From JAAYJR01 sp964611525 (lineage in GTDB: Bacteria; Bacteroidota; Bacteroidia; Bacteroidales; Prolixibacteraceae): a stretch of DNA of 33,389 nucleotides. The notes below the pieces were generated by a model, which was not told where the DNA came from, did not search any database, and was given only the letters and a program-made list of their open reading frames with translations. Position 1 is the first letter of the stretch. Each line of letters opens with the position of its first letter. The stretch lies in contig CAZTAL010000082.1 of the NCBI GenBank assembly GCA_964611525.1, positions 1-33,389 of the forward strand, written 5' to 3'. Positions 1 through 7,333 of this stretch are shown here, one piece after another. A program made the position numbers and the translations under genes.

Positions 1-286
1 ACAAGTAGTGGTACCATTCTAAATTAAATTGCGGATGAGTAGTTTCCACCGGCTGTATTGTTTCGGGAAGGAAAGAATAACCGTTTGCAGCCGGAGGCAG
101 GGGTTCAACATATTGTATAGTTGTAAAGGTTATAAGCGGAATAATAAAACTTATTGCCAGTGAGACAGGCAGATAGATCCGGTTGAAAACGAAATGTTTC
201 CGGTTTTGAAACAGCGCCAGGAATACCAGATAAAATGCTCCTGCTGCCAGTGCCGATTTTCCGATGTAGATGAGATAATTTTCCAT
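1..286 (-). CDS. BlaR1/MecR1-type M56 family membrane sensor, N-terminal part only
   Basis: The reverse strand is open from an ATG at 286 to the left edge of the window, giving about 95 residues. The protein starts MENYLIYIGKSALAAGAFYL and has two likely membrane helices, around residues 4-25 and 38-58, joined by a short basic loop (QNRKHFVFNR). This is the usual start of Bacteroidota BlaR1/M56 peptidase-like sensors. The zinc protease motif would lie outside the window and cannot be checked. The ATG overlaps the stop codon of the upstream BlaI-like repressor by one base (TGATG), the classical arrangement of a sensor translationally coupled to its repressor. In the known family the sensor detects cell-wall or envelope stress and causes cleavage of the repressor. 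The identification rests on this context and the N-terminal topology. Confidence 0.72.
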   Translation of the reverse strand, partial: MENYLIYIGKSALAAGAFYLVFLALFQNRKHFVFNRIYLPVSLAISFIIPLITFTTIQYVEPLPPAANGYSFLPETIQPVETTHPQFNLEWYHYL

Positions 287-645
287 CAGTTCTTTTCTTT
301 GATCATTTTAATAAGCTCTTCCAGTTCCTCTTCTGATAGTCCTTTTTCTTTGACAAAAAAGGCTACAGCATTTTTATAGGAATTATCGAAGTAGTCCTTT
401 ACAACCTGCTTCATGAAAGGACGGCGATAATCCTCCTTCGAGATCAGCGGGAAATATTCGTAAGTATTCCCGTACTGTTTGTATCCGACTATCCCTTTTT
501 CCTGGAGTAACCGTACCAGTGATGAGATGGTGTTGTAATGGGGTTTGGGATCAGGGTATTGTGCAATTATGTCTTTTACAAATGCTTTTTTGAGGTCCCA
601 GAGGATTTTCATTACCTCCTCTTCTTTCCGGGTGAGTTTTTTCAT
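286..645 (-). CDS. blaI: BlaI/MecI/CopY family transcriptional repressor
   Basis: A 119-residue winged-helix repressor. The start is placed at the ATG at 645 (MKKLTRKEEEVMKILW), where family homology begins. An in-frame ATG at 678 would add 11 lysine-rich residues that do not look like the family. The LTRKEEEVMKILWDLKKAFVKD segment and the recognition-helix part (YNTISSLVRLLQEKGIVGY) are typical of BlaI/MecI/CopY DNA-binding domains. The C-terminal half (residues ~75-119) is the expected dimerisation and cleavage region. It sits directly upstream of, and overlaps by one base, a BlaR1/M56-type sensor. A promoter with two AGTTGTAT boxes lies about 180-210 bp upstream and is the probable autoregulatory site. 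The target genes are unknown, and the name does not imply beta-lactam resistance, because such pairs in Bacteroidota often control other envelope functions. Confidence 0.9.
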   Translation of the reverse strand: MKKLTRKEEEVMKILWDLKKAFVKDIIAQYPDPKPHYNTISSLVRLLQEKGIVGYKQYGNTYEYFPLISKEDYRRPFMKQVVKDYFDNSYKNAVAFFVKEKGLSEEELEELIKMIKEKN

Positions 646-1135
646 TTTTATACTTTTATTTTTTGATAGAATTTTCAAAACAAAAAGTCTGGTCTAAAAG
701 GATAGCTTCCCTTCTATTAAGAAAATAATAATTTATTTGTTTGATTTTCATTCATATAAAAAATATTAATGCATTATAATAACTTTTTCCTTATTAAAGT
801 AAGCTCAATTATCATTGTCGAAACAAATATACAACTGGTTTTTCAGTTATACAACTATTTTTTTAGTTTTTATATAAAAAATCGATTTTCCCTTAAAAAC
901 AAAACTGTGTAAAATGAAATTCTGGTAACGAAACTTACTCCCTTTGATTATCAATATTCTATTAAACAACAATCAATATAGCAGGTCGATAAGTTTCTTC
1001 ATGGGCAACAATATAAATTGGTTGGAAGCAAAACACATTTTTTAATTGGTATTATCAAATACGCCGGAAATAAAGGGAGGCAATAGGGTGATTTTATAAA
1101 ATGATTATGATACCGGAAGTCAGAGATCAGTTTTT
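646..1135. other. A+T-rich intergenic region between blaI and the higBA-like pair
   Basis: About 490 bases without a convincing gene. Apart from the blaI promoter and operator at 824-856 I see only A+T-rich sequence with frequent stops in all frames. The stretch 1060-1100 is slightly richer in G (for example AAAGGGAGGCAATAGGG) but encodes nothing recognisable. The 3' end of the HigA-like antitoxin gene lies at its right edge. Confidence 0.6.
824..856 (-). promoter_or_regulatory. Promoter of the blaI operon with two putative BlaI operator boxes
   Basis: On the minus strand there is a -7 element TATATTTG (831-824) matching TAnnTTTG. A TTG at 854-852 lies 20 bases upstream and serves as the -33 element. 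The octamer AGTTGTAT occurs twice, at 856-849 and 836-829, exactly 20 bp apart, one over each promoter element. The first is followed by AACT, making an imperfect dyad (AGTT-gtat-AACT). BlaI/MecI/CopY repressors are known to bind TACA/TGTA-type dyads covering their own promoter, which fits. The inferred start point is near 817, leaving a leader of about 170 bases before the ATG at 645. Confidence 0.55.
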
Positions 1136-1453
1136 TTATTCAAATTTTATAGAAATATTAAGTTTTCCACCAAGCCCCTCTGTAATTATTCGCTGTAAAG
1201 TTGAAAAACGTATGTCTTTTAAATTCCTTTCCAATTTGGAAATGTATGATTTATTTGTTCCTGCCAGTTCAGCTAACTGTTCTTGTGTCAATCCTTTTTT
1301 CTCTCTTGCCTGTTGAATTAATATACCAAGCTTGAAAGTCTCATATTCTGTTTCAAACTGTTCTCTTTTTTTTGTTCCCTTCTTGCCAATTTTTTCGTCA
1401 ATAAACTGGTCGAGGCTTTTCAGATTTTTATTTTTTGTTCCCATAATATTCAT
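1136..1453 (-). CDS. HigA-like XRE-family antitoxin
   Basis: About 105 residues with a helix-turn-helix of the Cro/CI (XRE) type near the middle to C-terminus: LGILIQQAREKKGLTQEQLA, then NKSYISKLERN. It ends in a conserved GGKLNISIKF tail. The upstream part (LKSLDQFIDEKIGKKGT) is the usual N-terminus of this Bacteroidota antitoxin subfamily. The frame is open back to 1519, but that extension only reads through the toxin gene. The start is therefore placed at ATG 1453 (MNIMGT), with ATG 1444 as an alternative. Either start overlaps the 3' end of the toxin gene (stop at 1428-1430), so translation is probably coupled. The order is toxin first, antitoxin second, as in higBA rather than relBE. The protein should neutralise the upstream toxin and repress the operon, which is inferred from family. 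Confidence 0.85.
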   Translation of the reverse strand: MNIMGTKNKNLKSLDQFIDEKIGKKGTKKREQFETEYETFKLGILIQQAREKKGLTQEQLAELAGTNKSYISKLERNLKDIRFSTLQRIITEGLGGKLNISIKFE

Positions 1454-1769
1454 TTTTAATTTGTTCTGCTCTTGCAATTTCTTCTTTGGGTGTTTTTTGT
1501 CTTTTCTTTTGAAATCCATGTCCGATTATTACCAGATTATCCTTATCGAAAAAGCAAAAAATTCTGTATATGTTATTACCCACCTGTACCCTTATTTCAT
1601 ATAGTCCTGAAGTGTTTTTCAAATATCTCAGATATATTTCAGGAATGTGTTCTATTTCTTCAATGATCTTTAAAGTCCAAAGTACCTTTTTTTGAACTTT
1701 TAATGTCTGATTATCAAAGAACTTTTCGAAATAATCTTTATAAAATACAAGTTTTCTTTTTTTATTCAT
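1428..1769 (-). CDS. RelE/HigB-like (Gp49/DUF891-type) toxin
   Basis: A 113-residue basic protein that I read as a HigB-type mRNA interferase of the phage-derived Gp49-like branch. The conserved core is visible: a KVLWTLKIIEEIEHIPEIYLR helix, the strand GLYEIRVQVGNNIYRIFCFF containing the characteristic YEIR...YRIFCFF, then a VIIGHGFQKK(R)QKTP loop and a C-terminal helix EEIARAEQIKNEY. Known family members cleave mRNA on the ribosome. The Arg of YEIR and the HGFQKK lysines are the residues usually retained and are present here, so the toxin looks intact. It overlaps the HigA-like antitoxin downstream. A good promoter lies immediately upstream, so close that the transcript would be leaderless or nearly so. 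Confidence 0.86.
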   Translation of the reverse strand: MNKKRKLVFYKDYFEKFFDNQTLKVQKKVLWTLKIIEEIEHIPEIYLRYLKNTSGLYEIRVQVGNNIYRIFCFFDKDNLVIIGHGFQKKRQKTPKEEIARAEQIKNEYYGNKK

Positions 1770-1773
1770 AATA

Positions 1774-1804
1774 CAAATGTAAGAAAAGTAGCCCGATAAG
1801 ACAA
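1774..1804 (-). promoter_or_regulatory. Promoter of the higBA-like operon
   Basis: The minus strand shows TTG (1804-1802), 20 bases, then TACATTTG (1781-1774), a full match to the Bacteroidota TTG-n~20-TAnnTTTG consensus. The toxin ATG at 1769 begins only four bases after the -7 element. The transcript would therefore start at or next to the initiation codon. Confidence 0.6.
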
Positions 1805-1900
1805 CTCGAGTGACTGTTTTTAATCATGGATTATTGCTTTGGGGTGCAGTAATTTATACAACAATGGTTCCATTAAAACTGAATTCGTTATCTTAGCTGT

Positions 1901-2203
1901 ATGAATGGAAAGCAAAAACCTGTATTCAACAAGCGGATCTTCTGGGATGTGAACTTTGAGCAAATCGATTACGATGCCAGAGCAAATTTCGTTATTGAAC
2001 GGGTTTTCGAGCGGGGTGATGTGGAAGATATAAGGCAGTGTCGGCGGTATTACGGTGATGAAAAAGTAACTGAAGCATTGTTAAATGCCAAATTTTTACC
2101 ACTTCACACCATTTATCTTGCAAGTGCAGTGATTAACAAACCAATTGAAGAATTCAGATGTTACAAACTCAGGCAATCAAATCCGGAACTTTTTCCGTAT
2201 TAA
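1901..2203 (+). CDS. DUF6922-like small protein, probable antitoxin partner of the AbiEii-type gene
   Basis: A 100-residue protein starting MNGKQKPVFNKRIFWDVNFE. The pattern N-K-R-I-F-W-D-V-x-F-E-x-I-D-Y, followed by FVIERVFERGDVEDI and a Y-Y-G-D-E-K-V segment, is what I associate with DUF6922 proteins. In Bacteroidota these are commonly encoded just upstream of AbiEii/AbiGii-type nucleotidyltransferases. The gene overlaps the nucleotidyltransferase gene by 46 bases, implying coupled translation. By position it is the likely antitoxin or regulatory partner, but that function is inferred from context. A 105-bp decayed copy of codons 10-44 lies at 2846-2950. I see no classical helix-turn-helix by eye. 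Confidence 0.78.
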   Translation: MNGKQKPVFNKRIFWDVNFEQIDYDARANFVIERVFERGDVEDIRQCRRYYGDEKVTEALLNAKFLPLHTIYLASAVINKPIEEFRCYKLRQSNPELFPY

Positions 2204-2784
2204 AAAAATTGATGCAAATCTCCTCTCTTGAATCATTTTCATTGGTTGGAGGAACTGCATTGGCTTTGCGTTATGGTCACCGGAGTTCTGTTGACATAGA
2301 TTTATTTAATCATGAAAAATTTAGCCAGTTATTAATTAGTGAGGAACTGGCAAAGGTTTTTCAAAAAAGATTTGTTTATAAACAAGACCATACCGGGATT
2401 GGAATATTTTGCTTTATTGACGAAATAAAAGTAGACTTGGTATATTATCCTCACCAACTAATTAATCCCGTTGAGATGTATGATGATATACGCATTTATT
2501 CTGATGCAGATATTGCTGCAATGAAAATACAGGCGATTTTAGGAAGAGGGAAGAAGAAAGACTTCTGGGATTTGTATGAGTTGTTGCAGTATTATTCCCT
2601 TCAGCAAATTATGGATTGGCATAAACAAAAATATCCGAACCAGATGCTGGCTATCAGTATCCCGAATGCAATCACTTATTTTACAGATGCTGATGAAAGT
2701 GAAACTCCTGTAAGCTATAAAAATCAAACCTGGCCGGAGATAAAAACAGCAATTCAAAAGATTGTTCGTGATTACCTGAGTTAA
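2158..2784 (+). CDS. AbiEii/AbiGii-type nucleotidyltransferase, putative toxin
   Basis: A 208-residue member of the AbiEii nucleotidyltransferase group. The nucleotidyltransferase signature is intact: S-L-V-G-G-T-A-L-A-L-R (residues 28-38, GG at 31-32) followed by SVDIDLF with the metal-binding Asp pair D46 and D48. Further on is I-D-E-I-K-V-D-L-V with a third acidic position, then the AAMKIQAILGRGKKKDFWDLYELL segment typical of the family. Characterised AbiEii-type enzymes act as toxins that transfer nucleotides to tRNA and can give phage defence, but activity and target here are not shown. The start at ATG 2158 lies inside the end of the upstream DUF6922-like gene. The length is close to that of other short family members, so the gene looks complete. 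Confidence 0.85.
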   Translation: MLQTQAIKSGTFSVLKKLMQISSLESFSLVGGTALALRYGHRSSVDIDLFNHEKFSQLLISEELAKVFQKRFVYKQDHTGIGIFCFIDEIKVDLVYYPHQLINPVEMYDDIRIYSDADIAAMKIQAILGRGKKKDFWDLYELLQYYSLQQIMDWHKQKYPNQMLAISIPNAITYFTDADESETPVSYKNQTWPEIKTAIQKIVRDYLS

Positions 2785-2845
2785 AGGCAAACAGTTTTCT
2801 TGCCAGAATTGCACAAAGCATAATTCCCAATGCCGAAATGGAGGC

Positions 2846-2950
2846 AACAAGCGCATCTTCCTGGATGTGAACTTTGAGCAGATCGATTACGATGCCAAAT
2901 CAAATTTCGTTATTGAGCGGATTTTCGAGCGGGGTAATGTGGAGGATATC
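2846..2950 (+). pseudogene. Decayed second copy of the DUF6922-like gene (35-codon remnant)
   Basis: Bases 2846-2950 align without gaps to 1928-2032, codons 10-44 of the DUF6922-like gene. By my count 94 of 105 positions match. The frame stays open and reads NKRIFLDVNFEQIDYDAK, then SNFVIERIFERGNVEDI, after which similarity stops abruptly. The mismatches include W to L and D to N changes. There is no start codon in register nearby, and the fragment ends nine bases before the 3' end of the next gene, so this is a truncated relic rather than a gene. It shows that a second copy of this toxin-antitoxin partner was once here, through duplication or independent acquisition. Confidence 0.85.
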
Positions 2951-2958
2951 AGTAAATT

Positions 2959-4035
2959 TTATAAATTCTCATCCATAATGCATCTCACACATATTGCATG
3001 ACGTTTATCAATTGTCGAAATGTAATATCCTTCTCCGTGAACCAGCCAGTATGTTGATCGGTAATGGATATATTCCGGATCGATGTACGTATTGTCGTCA
3101 CTTGTCCAGTATATCCCCATGCCTTCGGGTGAGCCGTCGGAGAGATAATCAAATCCTGAGACAAGAGTAAATGAATACTGGGCATTAGGATAAATATTCA
3201 GGCCAAAAAAGTCATTGCCGGTTTCGTGGCCGGAATGCCAGAATGCAGGAGAACGCAATCCGGCAGACGAATTTTCCGCGGGATAATACTTTTCAGTAAA
3301 CTCAAATAATTCTTCAACATCTTGTATGGTGGGTAGCCTCCAGCCTTCGGGACATATTCCCTGTACTTTCCGGTTCGGAGGAACAATATAAGACCTGGTT
3401 GCTGCAGTGTATGTATATACGAGCCCCGGTTTGGTATCACAATATTCCGGGGAAGTAAGCGGATTATCGTCACATGGATCGAGGTAGCAGCTTAAAGAAT
3501 CTTCTGCTTCAATATATCGCTGGTTGGGAATTTCTTTTGTTATCTGAACCCCGTCGCTGTATCTTGTGGCTTTTAAATTTTGGGTCATCCATTTCTGTTG
3601 CCCTACCTTAACCCAGTCATATGTATTTCCGTCGATATCTTGAAGGCTTCCCAGGTAATTTTTACTTTTTAATTCATCTTCATACCCCAGCTCCTTTAAA
3701 AAACCGGCACCCAGGCCTTCTTCAAGTAATTCATCCAGACTGTAACCAGAAGTTGCCAGGTATTCTTTTAATTCATCAAGGTTTCCTCCTGCCATTATTA
3801 TATCATTCAGGCAGATTTCATCAATAGCGTCTAGTTCGGCGGGCGGGACATCTGAATCAATCAGTTCTTCAAGGCTTGCACCTGCATTGAAAAGTTGTTC
3901 TGCTGTCACTCCTTTTTTATATAGCTCTTTTACTGAGAAACCTAGTTCGAGAATTTTGGATGAATATGGGTCATCTTCAACACACCCGGCCATTAATATG
4001 GATATGATAACCGAAATAATCAAAAACCTTTGCAT
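2959..4035 (-). CDS. FISUMP-domain lipoprotein with N-terminal helical repeats
   Basis: A 358-residue lipoprotein. The signal peptide MQRFLIISVIISILMAGC ends in a lipobox, with lipidated Cys18. Residues ~27-120 are a string of short helix-turn units with the pattern G-x-[ST]-x-x-[EQ]-L (GFSVKEL, GVTAEQL, GASLEEL, GGNLDEL, GYSLDEL). From residue ~128 comes a domain of the Fibrobacter succinogenes major paralogous type (TIGR02145): DIDGNTYDWVKVGQQKWMTQNL, then CPEGWRLPT, then YWTSDD, ending HAICVRC. Such domains are widespread in surface lipoproteins of Bacteroidota and have no known catalytic role. The gene starts one base after the stop of the outer-membrane protein gene upstream, so the two are co-transcribed. 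A surface or periplasmic binding or structural role is likely. Confidence 0.85.
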   Translation of the reverse strand: MQRFLIISVIISILMAGCVEDDPYSSKILELGFSVKELYKKGVTAEQLFNAGASLEELIDSDVPPAELDAIDEICLNDIIMAGGNLDELKEYLATSGYSLDELLEEGLGAGFLKELGYEDELKSKNYLGSLQDIDGNTYDWVKVGQQKWMTQNLKATRYSDGVQITKEIPNQRYIEAEDSLSCYLDPCDDNPLTSPEYCDTKPGLVYTYTAATRSYIVPPNRKVQGICPEGWRLPTIQDVEELFEFTEKYYPAENSSAGLRSPAFWHSGHETGNDFFGLNIYPNAQYSFTLVSGFDYLSDGSPEGMGIYWTSDDNTYIDPEYIHYRSTYWLVHGEGYYISTIDKRHAICVRCIMDENL

Positions 4036-4036
4036 A

Positions 4037-4627
4037 TTATGGAATTATTGAGAACCCGGCTTGTACGCCGAATCCGTTAACATTCATTTTTAACTCTTTA
4101 TCTTCACTATATACCAGGTTTGAAAAAACATAGCCCAGCTCAATATCCAGCGAGATATGTTCATTGATAAAATATGCCAGGCCAATCCCGCCTCCAAAAG
4201 CCGGCCCATTGAAGAGGTCATCATACTGGGAGCCTGCCATCTCAGAATAATTTTTTGAGGCCAGGTAACCGGCTTCGGCAGTTACAAATGGTTTGAAATT
4301 ACTATTGCTGAAATAATACCTTCCAAGCAATGATGCTCCGTAGCTTGATTCTTTAACATCGAAAGTGCTGTATCCGTTTTTCTTAAAAGATAAAGGAGTA
4401 GTGACTCCCAAGGCAAAGTTGTTAGCTATAAAATAACCAACACCTGGTTTTAGTTCGAACGACGATGTTTTCATGTCAGTGATATCATTACCATCGTATT
4501 TAATTGTGTTTGTGCCAAACACTGCTGAGAGGTCTGTTCCTGAAAAGAACAGCCATTTACCTTTCTCTGTCTGAGCGAACAGAGAAACGGACAATACTAA
4601 AAATGCAATAACTAGTAATTGTTTCAT
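4037..4627 (-). CDS. Outer-membrane beta-barrel protein (OmpA/porin-like small barrel)
   Basis: 196 residues with a clear signal peptide (MKQLLVIAFLVLSVSLFAQ, cleavage after about residue 19). The remainder alternates polar and hydrophobic residues in short strands with many glycines and aromatics (VGYFIANNFALGV, YGASLLGRYYF, KPFVTAEAGYLA, GGGIGLAYFINEHISLDIELGYVF). It ends with a strand, NGFGVQAGFSI. This is the pattern of an eight-stranded outer-membrane barrel of the PF13505 type. It lies immediately upstream of the FISUMP lipoprotein, with a single-base gap, and the two probably function together at the outer membrane. The substrate or partner is unknown. Confidence 0.83.
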   Translation of the reverse strand: MKQLLVIAFLVLSVSLFAQTEKGKWLFFSGTDLSAVFGTNTIKYDGNDITDMKTSSFELKPGVGYFIANNFALGVTTPLSFKKNGYSTFDVKESSYGASLLGRYYFSNSNFKPFVTAEAGYLASKNYSEMAGSQYDDLFNGPAFGGGIGLAYFINEHISLDIELGYVFSNLVYSEDKELKMNVNGFGVQAGFSIIP

Positions 4628-4733
4628 TTTTATTGTTTATGTTGTTAATATATTTTCTTGACATTATTTCTGAACTTCTAATTTTTTATAAAAAGTGGTT
4701 TAATACCTCAACCCCTTCGTCGGAAATTTATAT

Positions 4734-4748
4734 GTTTGCGAAGCAAAC
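4734..4748. repeat. Short perfect inverted repeat
   Basis: GTTTGC-GAA-GCAAAC forms a six-base-pair stem with a three-base loop in the 275-bp gap between the GH78-like gene and the outer-membrane protein gene. On neither strand is there a clear T-run directly after the stem, so I do not call it an intrinsic terminator. It could be an operator or an RNA hairpin. No promoter of the TAnnTTTG type is convincing in the same gap. Confidence 0.35.
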
Positions 4749-4902
4749 TCTATTTGATATTTCATGACTTTGCCCAAGGATAGTTTATTGTTGACAATCC
4801 ATGTTTGGCAGTGGAGATAATATTGCAAACAGCAGTATAAAAATTATTTTATAATTAGGATTATGTCTAATATCTAATCTCATATTTGAGCGAAATTTCA
4901 TT

Positions 4903-7095
4903 TCAATTTCCCCAATAACTAATATTATATGTTTTGTTTGGTTCTGACAAAACAACATCATACTGACCCCTACCTTTGTTATATACTTTAACTCCTTTTT
5001 CAGCTTTTGGAGGCTTATTGCTGCTGACACGTAAAATTCCTTCACCTTTCGTGGTTGTGATTTTAATTTCCTCTTTGTTCATATATATTTCAATATCCCC
5101 ATTAGGTGTGGGCACTTTTCCTTTTATCCAATTTAGTCCCGCAAGTGAGGGTTGAATTATATAATTTTGATATCCGGGTGTAGTTGGTTCAACACCTAAT
5201 AAATATTTACCGAACAGATAGACGGGGTTGGCACCCCATGCGTGACAAAGGCTTTTCCCAAAAGGACGTCCGTACATGGCATAATGTTCATTGCCTGATT
5301 GTTCAGGATCATAAGTTTCCCAAATTGAAGTGGCTCCTAGTTCTAGCATTCCTCCCCAATAATTTCTTACAAATTCAATTGCTTTTTCTTTTTCACCAAT
5401 TTCACAAAGTGAAGCCAATTCATAAAATTTCATATAAGGAGTTGTTATTTTGAGAATATCATCATTCAATATTACATTATCACGTATTTTGATTTTCGTT
5501 TCATCATCTGCATAATCAAACAAAATGGCAAACATATTTGCATAACGGGTAACTTTCTGCGATAGGACTCCGTCTTTTCTGTTATGAACTAATGCATCCA
5601 TTTCATCACTCCAGAATGTATCGAATATCTGCTTTTTTATCTTTTTCGATAAAACACTGCATTTTTTGCTGTAATTCATATCATTTGAGATATCAGCGCT
5701 AAGTGCCATTGCTTCCAGACTACGTGCCAGAAGTAATTGCTCAAAACTAATTTCTCCTTTTTTGTCAATATCAGCCCAATCAATAAATACCCAATCACCG
5801 GGAAGACCTTCCACAAAATCGTTTTTGTTGGTTCTTCCCAGACAAAATTCCATCAGGGATTTCATACGGGGATAGATTTGTCTGACAAACGCGGAATCAC
5901 CTGTATATAAAAAATGGTCATAAATCCCTATCAACCAGTAAAATGAATAGTCTAAAATTGTATTGATGTGTGTCTCAACAGGATCGTGCCCCCTGAGTGC
6001 GTAAAAGGTACGTATATTAACTTCTTCATCAAAGAAAGTATAAAAATTCATCAGGTAACTCTGATAGGCATCACCGCTCCATGTCCATCGGTCACGCTTT
6101 ATGCCGTCAAGGTGAAATTCTCTTGTGTTGAGATGAAGTGTATATAATGAAACTTCATAAATTTTATTGAGTAAATTATCTGAACATTCAAACTCTCCTC
6201 TATATTCTACAGGAAGATACTCGTACAATGCTGATATTTTATCAAAATTAATGTTAGGCCCGGTTACTGCATAAATATATCTGAATGCTCTTGTTTCAGT
6301 AGTATCATTTATGCTATTAGACCTGTTTACATCAATGAAGTCGAATGTTTCTGCCGATTCTTCGGCGAGTGCTTCCTGCTCCGTCTCTCCATAAAATAAT
6401 TTTAGTTTTCCTTTTCCTGCTAAATTTTCTATTACTATTTTACCAAAGGTTTCTTTGCCGAAATCTAAAAGAATATCGTTTTGCCCCTTTTTAAGCATCC
6501 TGGCAGTGATAGGAGTGTATTCAAGAGAAAAGGCGGAAGGTGGATGTCCCGGATCAGAAAAGTTTCCGGATGCAGCGTTATAAAATTTTTGATTCTGATT
6601 AGTAACTAACCAGCTCTCATCGCTGAAAACACTTTTTCCTTTCACCAGCAAAGATGGGAAAGTGTTGTAATTTTCGACAAGGAATTGTAATCTGTGACCG
6701 CCGGCGGGTAATTCAAAATTATCAGGTTTAAAGCCGTAAACTATTTTGCCGTCAATACGGACATGATATCTACCATCTGAAAATATTTCTATAGTTTCAG
6801 GTTGTTTAATGCTATAGGATTTTTCAAACTTGATAAGACCATAAGGAGAATCTACCCTCCAAAAAGGTGGGTAGGGTTGACCGCGTTCCTGTCTTCGTCC
6901 TGCTACTACAGTATGAAGCCATACTTCAAAGTCGCCGGGATACCATATCCATTTGGCTGAAGTGTTATTTGATCTTTCTTCAATACCGTAATTGTTTGCA
7001 AAAGTTCTGTATGTTATACCAGTACTAATTGATATGCATAAGCTTAATAATACCGTCAATGATCTTTTAACTAATAATCCTTTTCTTTTTTTCAT
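4903..7095 (-). CDS. Secreted GH78-like glycosidase (alpha-L-rhamnosidase family), atypical active site
   Basis: 730 residues. The basic N-terminus (MKKRKGLLVKR) and hydrophobic stretch (SLTVLLSLCISISTGI) are a signal peptide or signal anchor. The N-terminal ~300 residues are beta-rich, as in GH78 enzymes. An (alpha/alpha)6 barrel follows (~300-635), then a C-terminal beta domain with the usual G-x-G-x-Y-x-V-x-L ending. Barrel landmarks are DGIKRDRWTWSGD (330-342), GATSIWETYD (587-596) and CHAWGANPVYLFGKYLLGV (617-635). In characterised GH78 rhamnosidases the first motif reads D-x-x-x-R-D-E and its Glu is the general acid. Here that position is Arg336. The Glu of the IWE motif (E593), the proposed base, is kept. 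The enzyme may therefore use another acid or act on another substrate. No SusC/SusD-type transport genes are adjacent, so it is an isolated carbohydrate gene. Confidence 0.8.
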   Translation of the reverse strand: MKKRKGLLVKRSLTVLLSLCISISTGITYRTFANNYGIEERSNNTSAKWIWYPGDFEVWLHTVVAGRRQERGQPYPPFWRVDSPYGLIKFEKSYSIKQPETIEIFSDGRYHVRIDGKIVYGFKPDNFELPAGGHRLQFLVENYNTFPSLLVKGKSVFSDESWLVTNQNQKFYNAASGNFSDPGHPPSAFSLEYTPITARMLKKGQNDILLDFGKETFGKIVIENLAGKGKLKLFYGETEQEALAEESAETFDFIDVNRSNSINDTTETRAFRYIYAVTGPNINFDKISALYEYLPVEYRGEFECSDNLLNKIYEVSLYTLHLNTREFHLDGIKRDRWTWSGDAYQSYLMNFYTFFDEEVNIRTFYALRGHDPVETHINTILDYSFYWLIGIYDHFLYTGDSAFVRQIYPRMKSLMEFCLGRTNKNDFVEGLPGDWVFIDWADIDKKGEISFEQLLLARSLEAMALSADISNDMNYSKKCSVLSKKIKKQIFDTFWSDEMDALVHNRKDGVLSQKVTRYANMFAILFDYADDETKIKIRDNVILNDDILKITTPYMKFYELASLCEIGEKEKAIEFVRNYWGGMLELGATSIWETYDPEQSGNEHYAMYGRPFGKSLCHAWGANPVYLFGKYLLGVEPTTPGYQNYIIQPSLAGLNWIKGKVPTPNGDIEIYMNKEEIKITTTKGEGILRVSSNKPPKAEKGVKVYNKGRGQYDVVLSEPNKTYNISYWGN

Positions 7096-7333
7096 TTCAA
7101 TAGTTACAAAAAATTATATTTGAATTTTTATTTGTTCTCAGTATGTTGAAAGGTTTATAAATAATAGCCAATTTGCAGCAGTGTAAGGCCGCGTATATTA
7201 TTTATTCATGGTGCTAACATACAAAACATTTTGTAATGAGGGCAAATTTAAACAAAAAAGGCAAAATCTTTCTTTGGAACTTCTCCTATTTTGAGGATGT
7301 TTATGGTTGGAATGCATTTTGTAGAATAAACTG

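Noticed and set aside
4785..5045. 86-codon open frame in the gap after the GH78-like gene
   Set aside because: It overlaps the 3' end of the glycosidase gene in another frame and shows no signal, motif or plausible protein composition.
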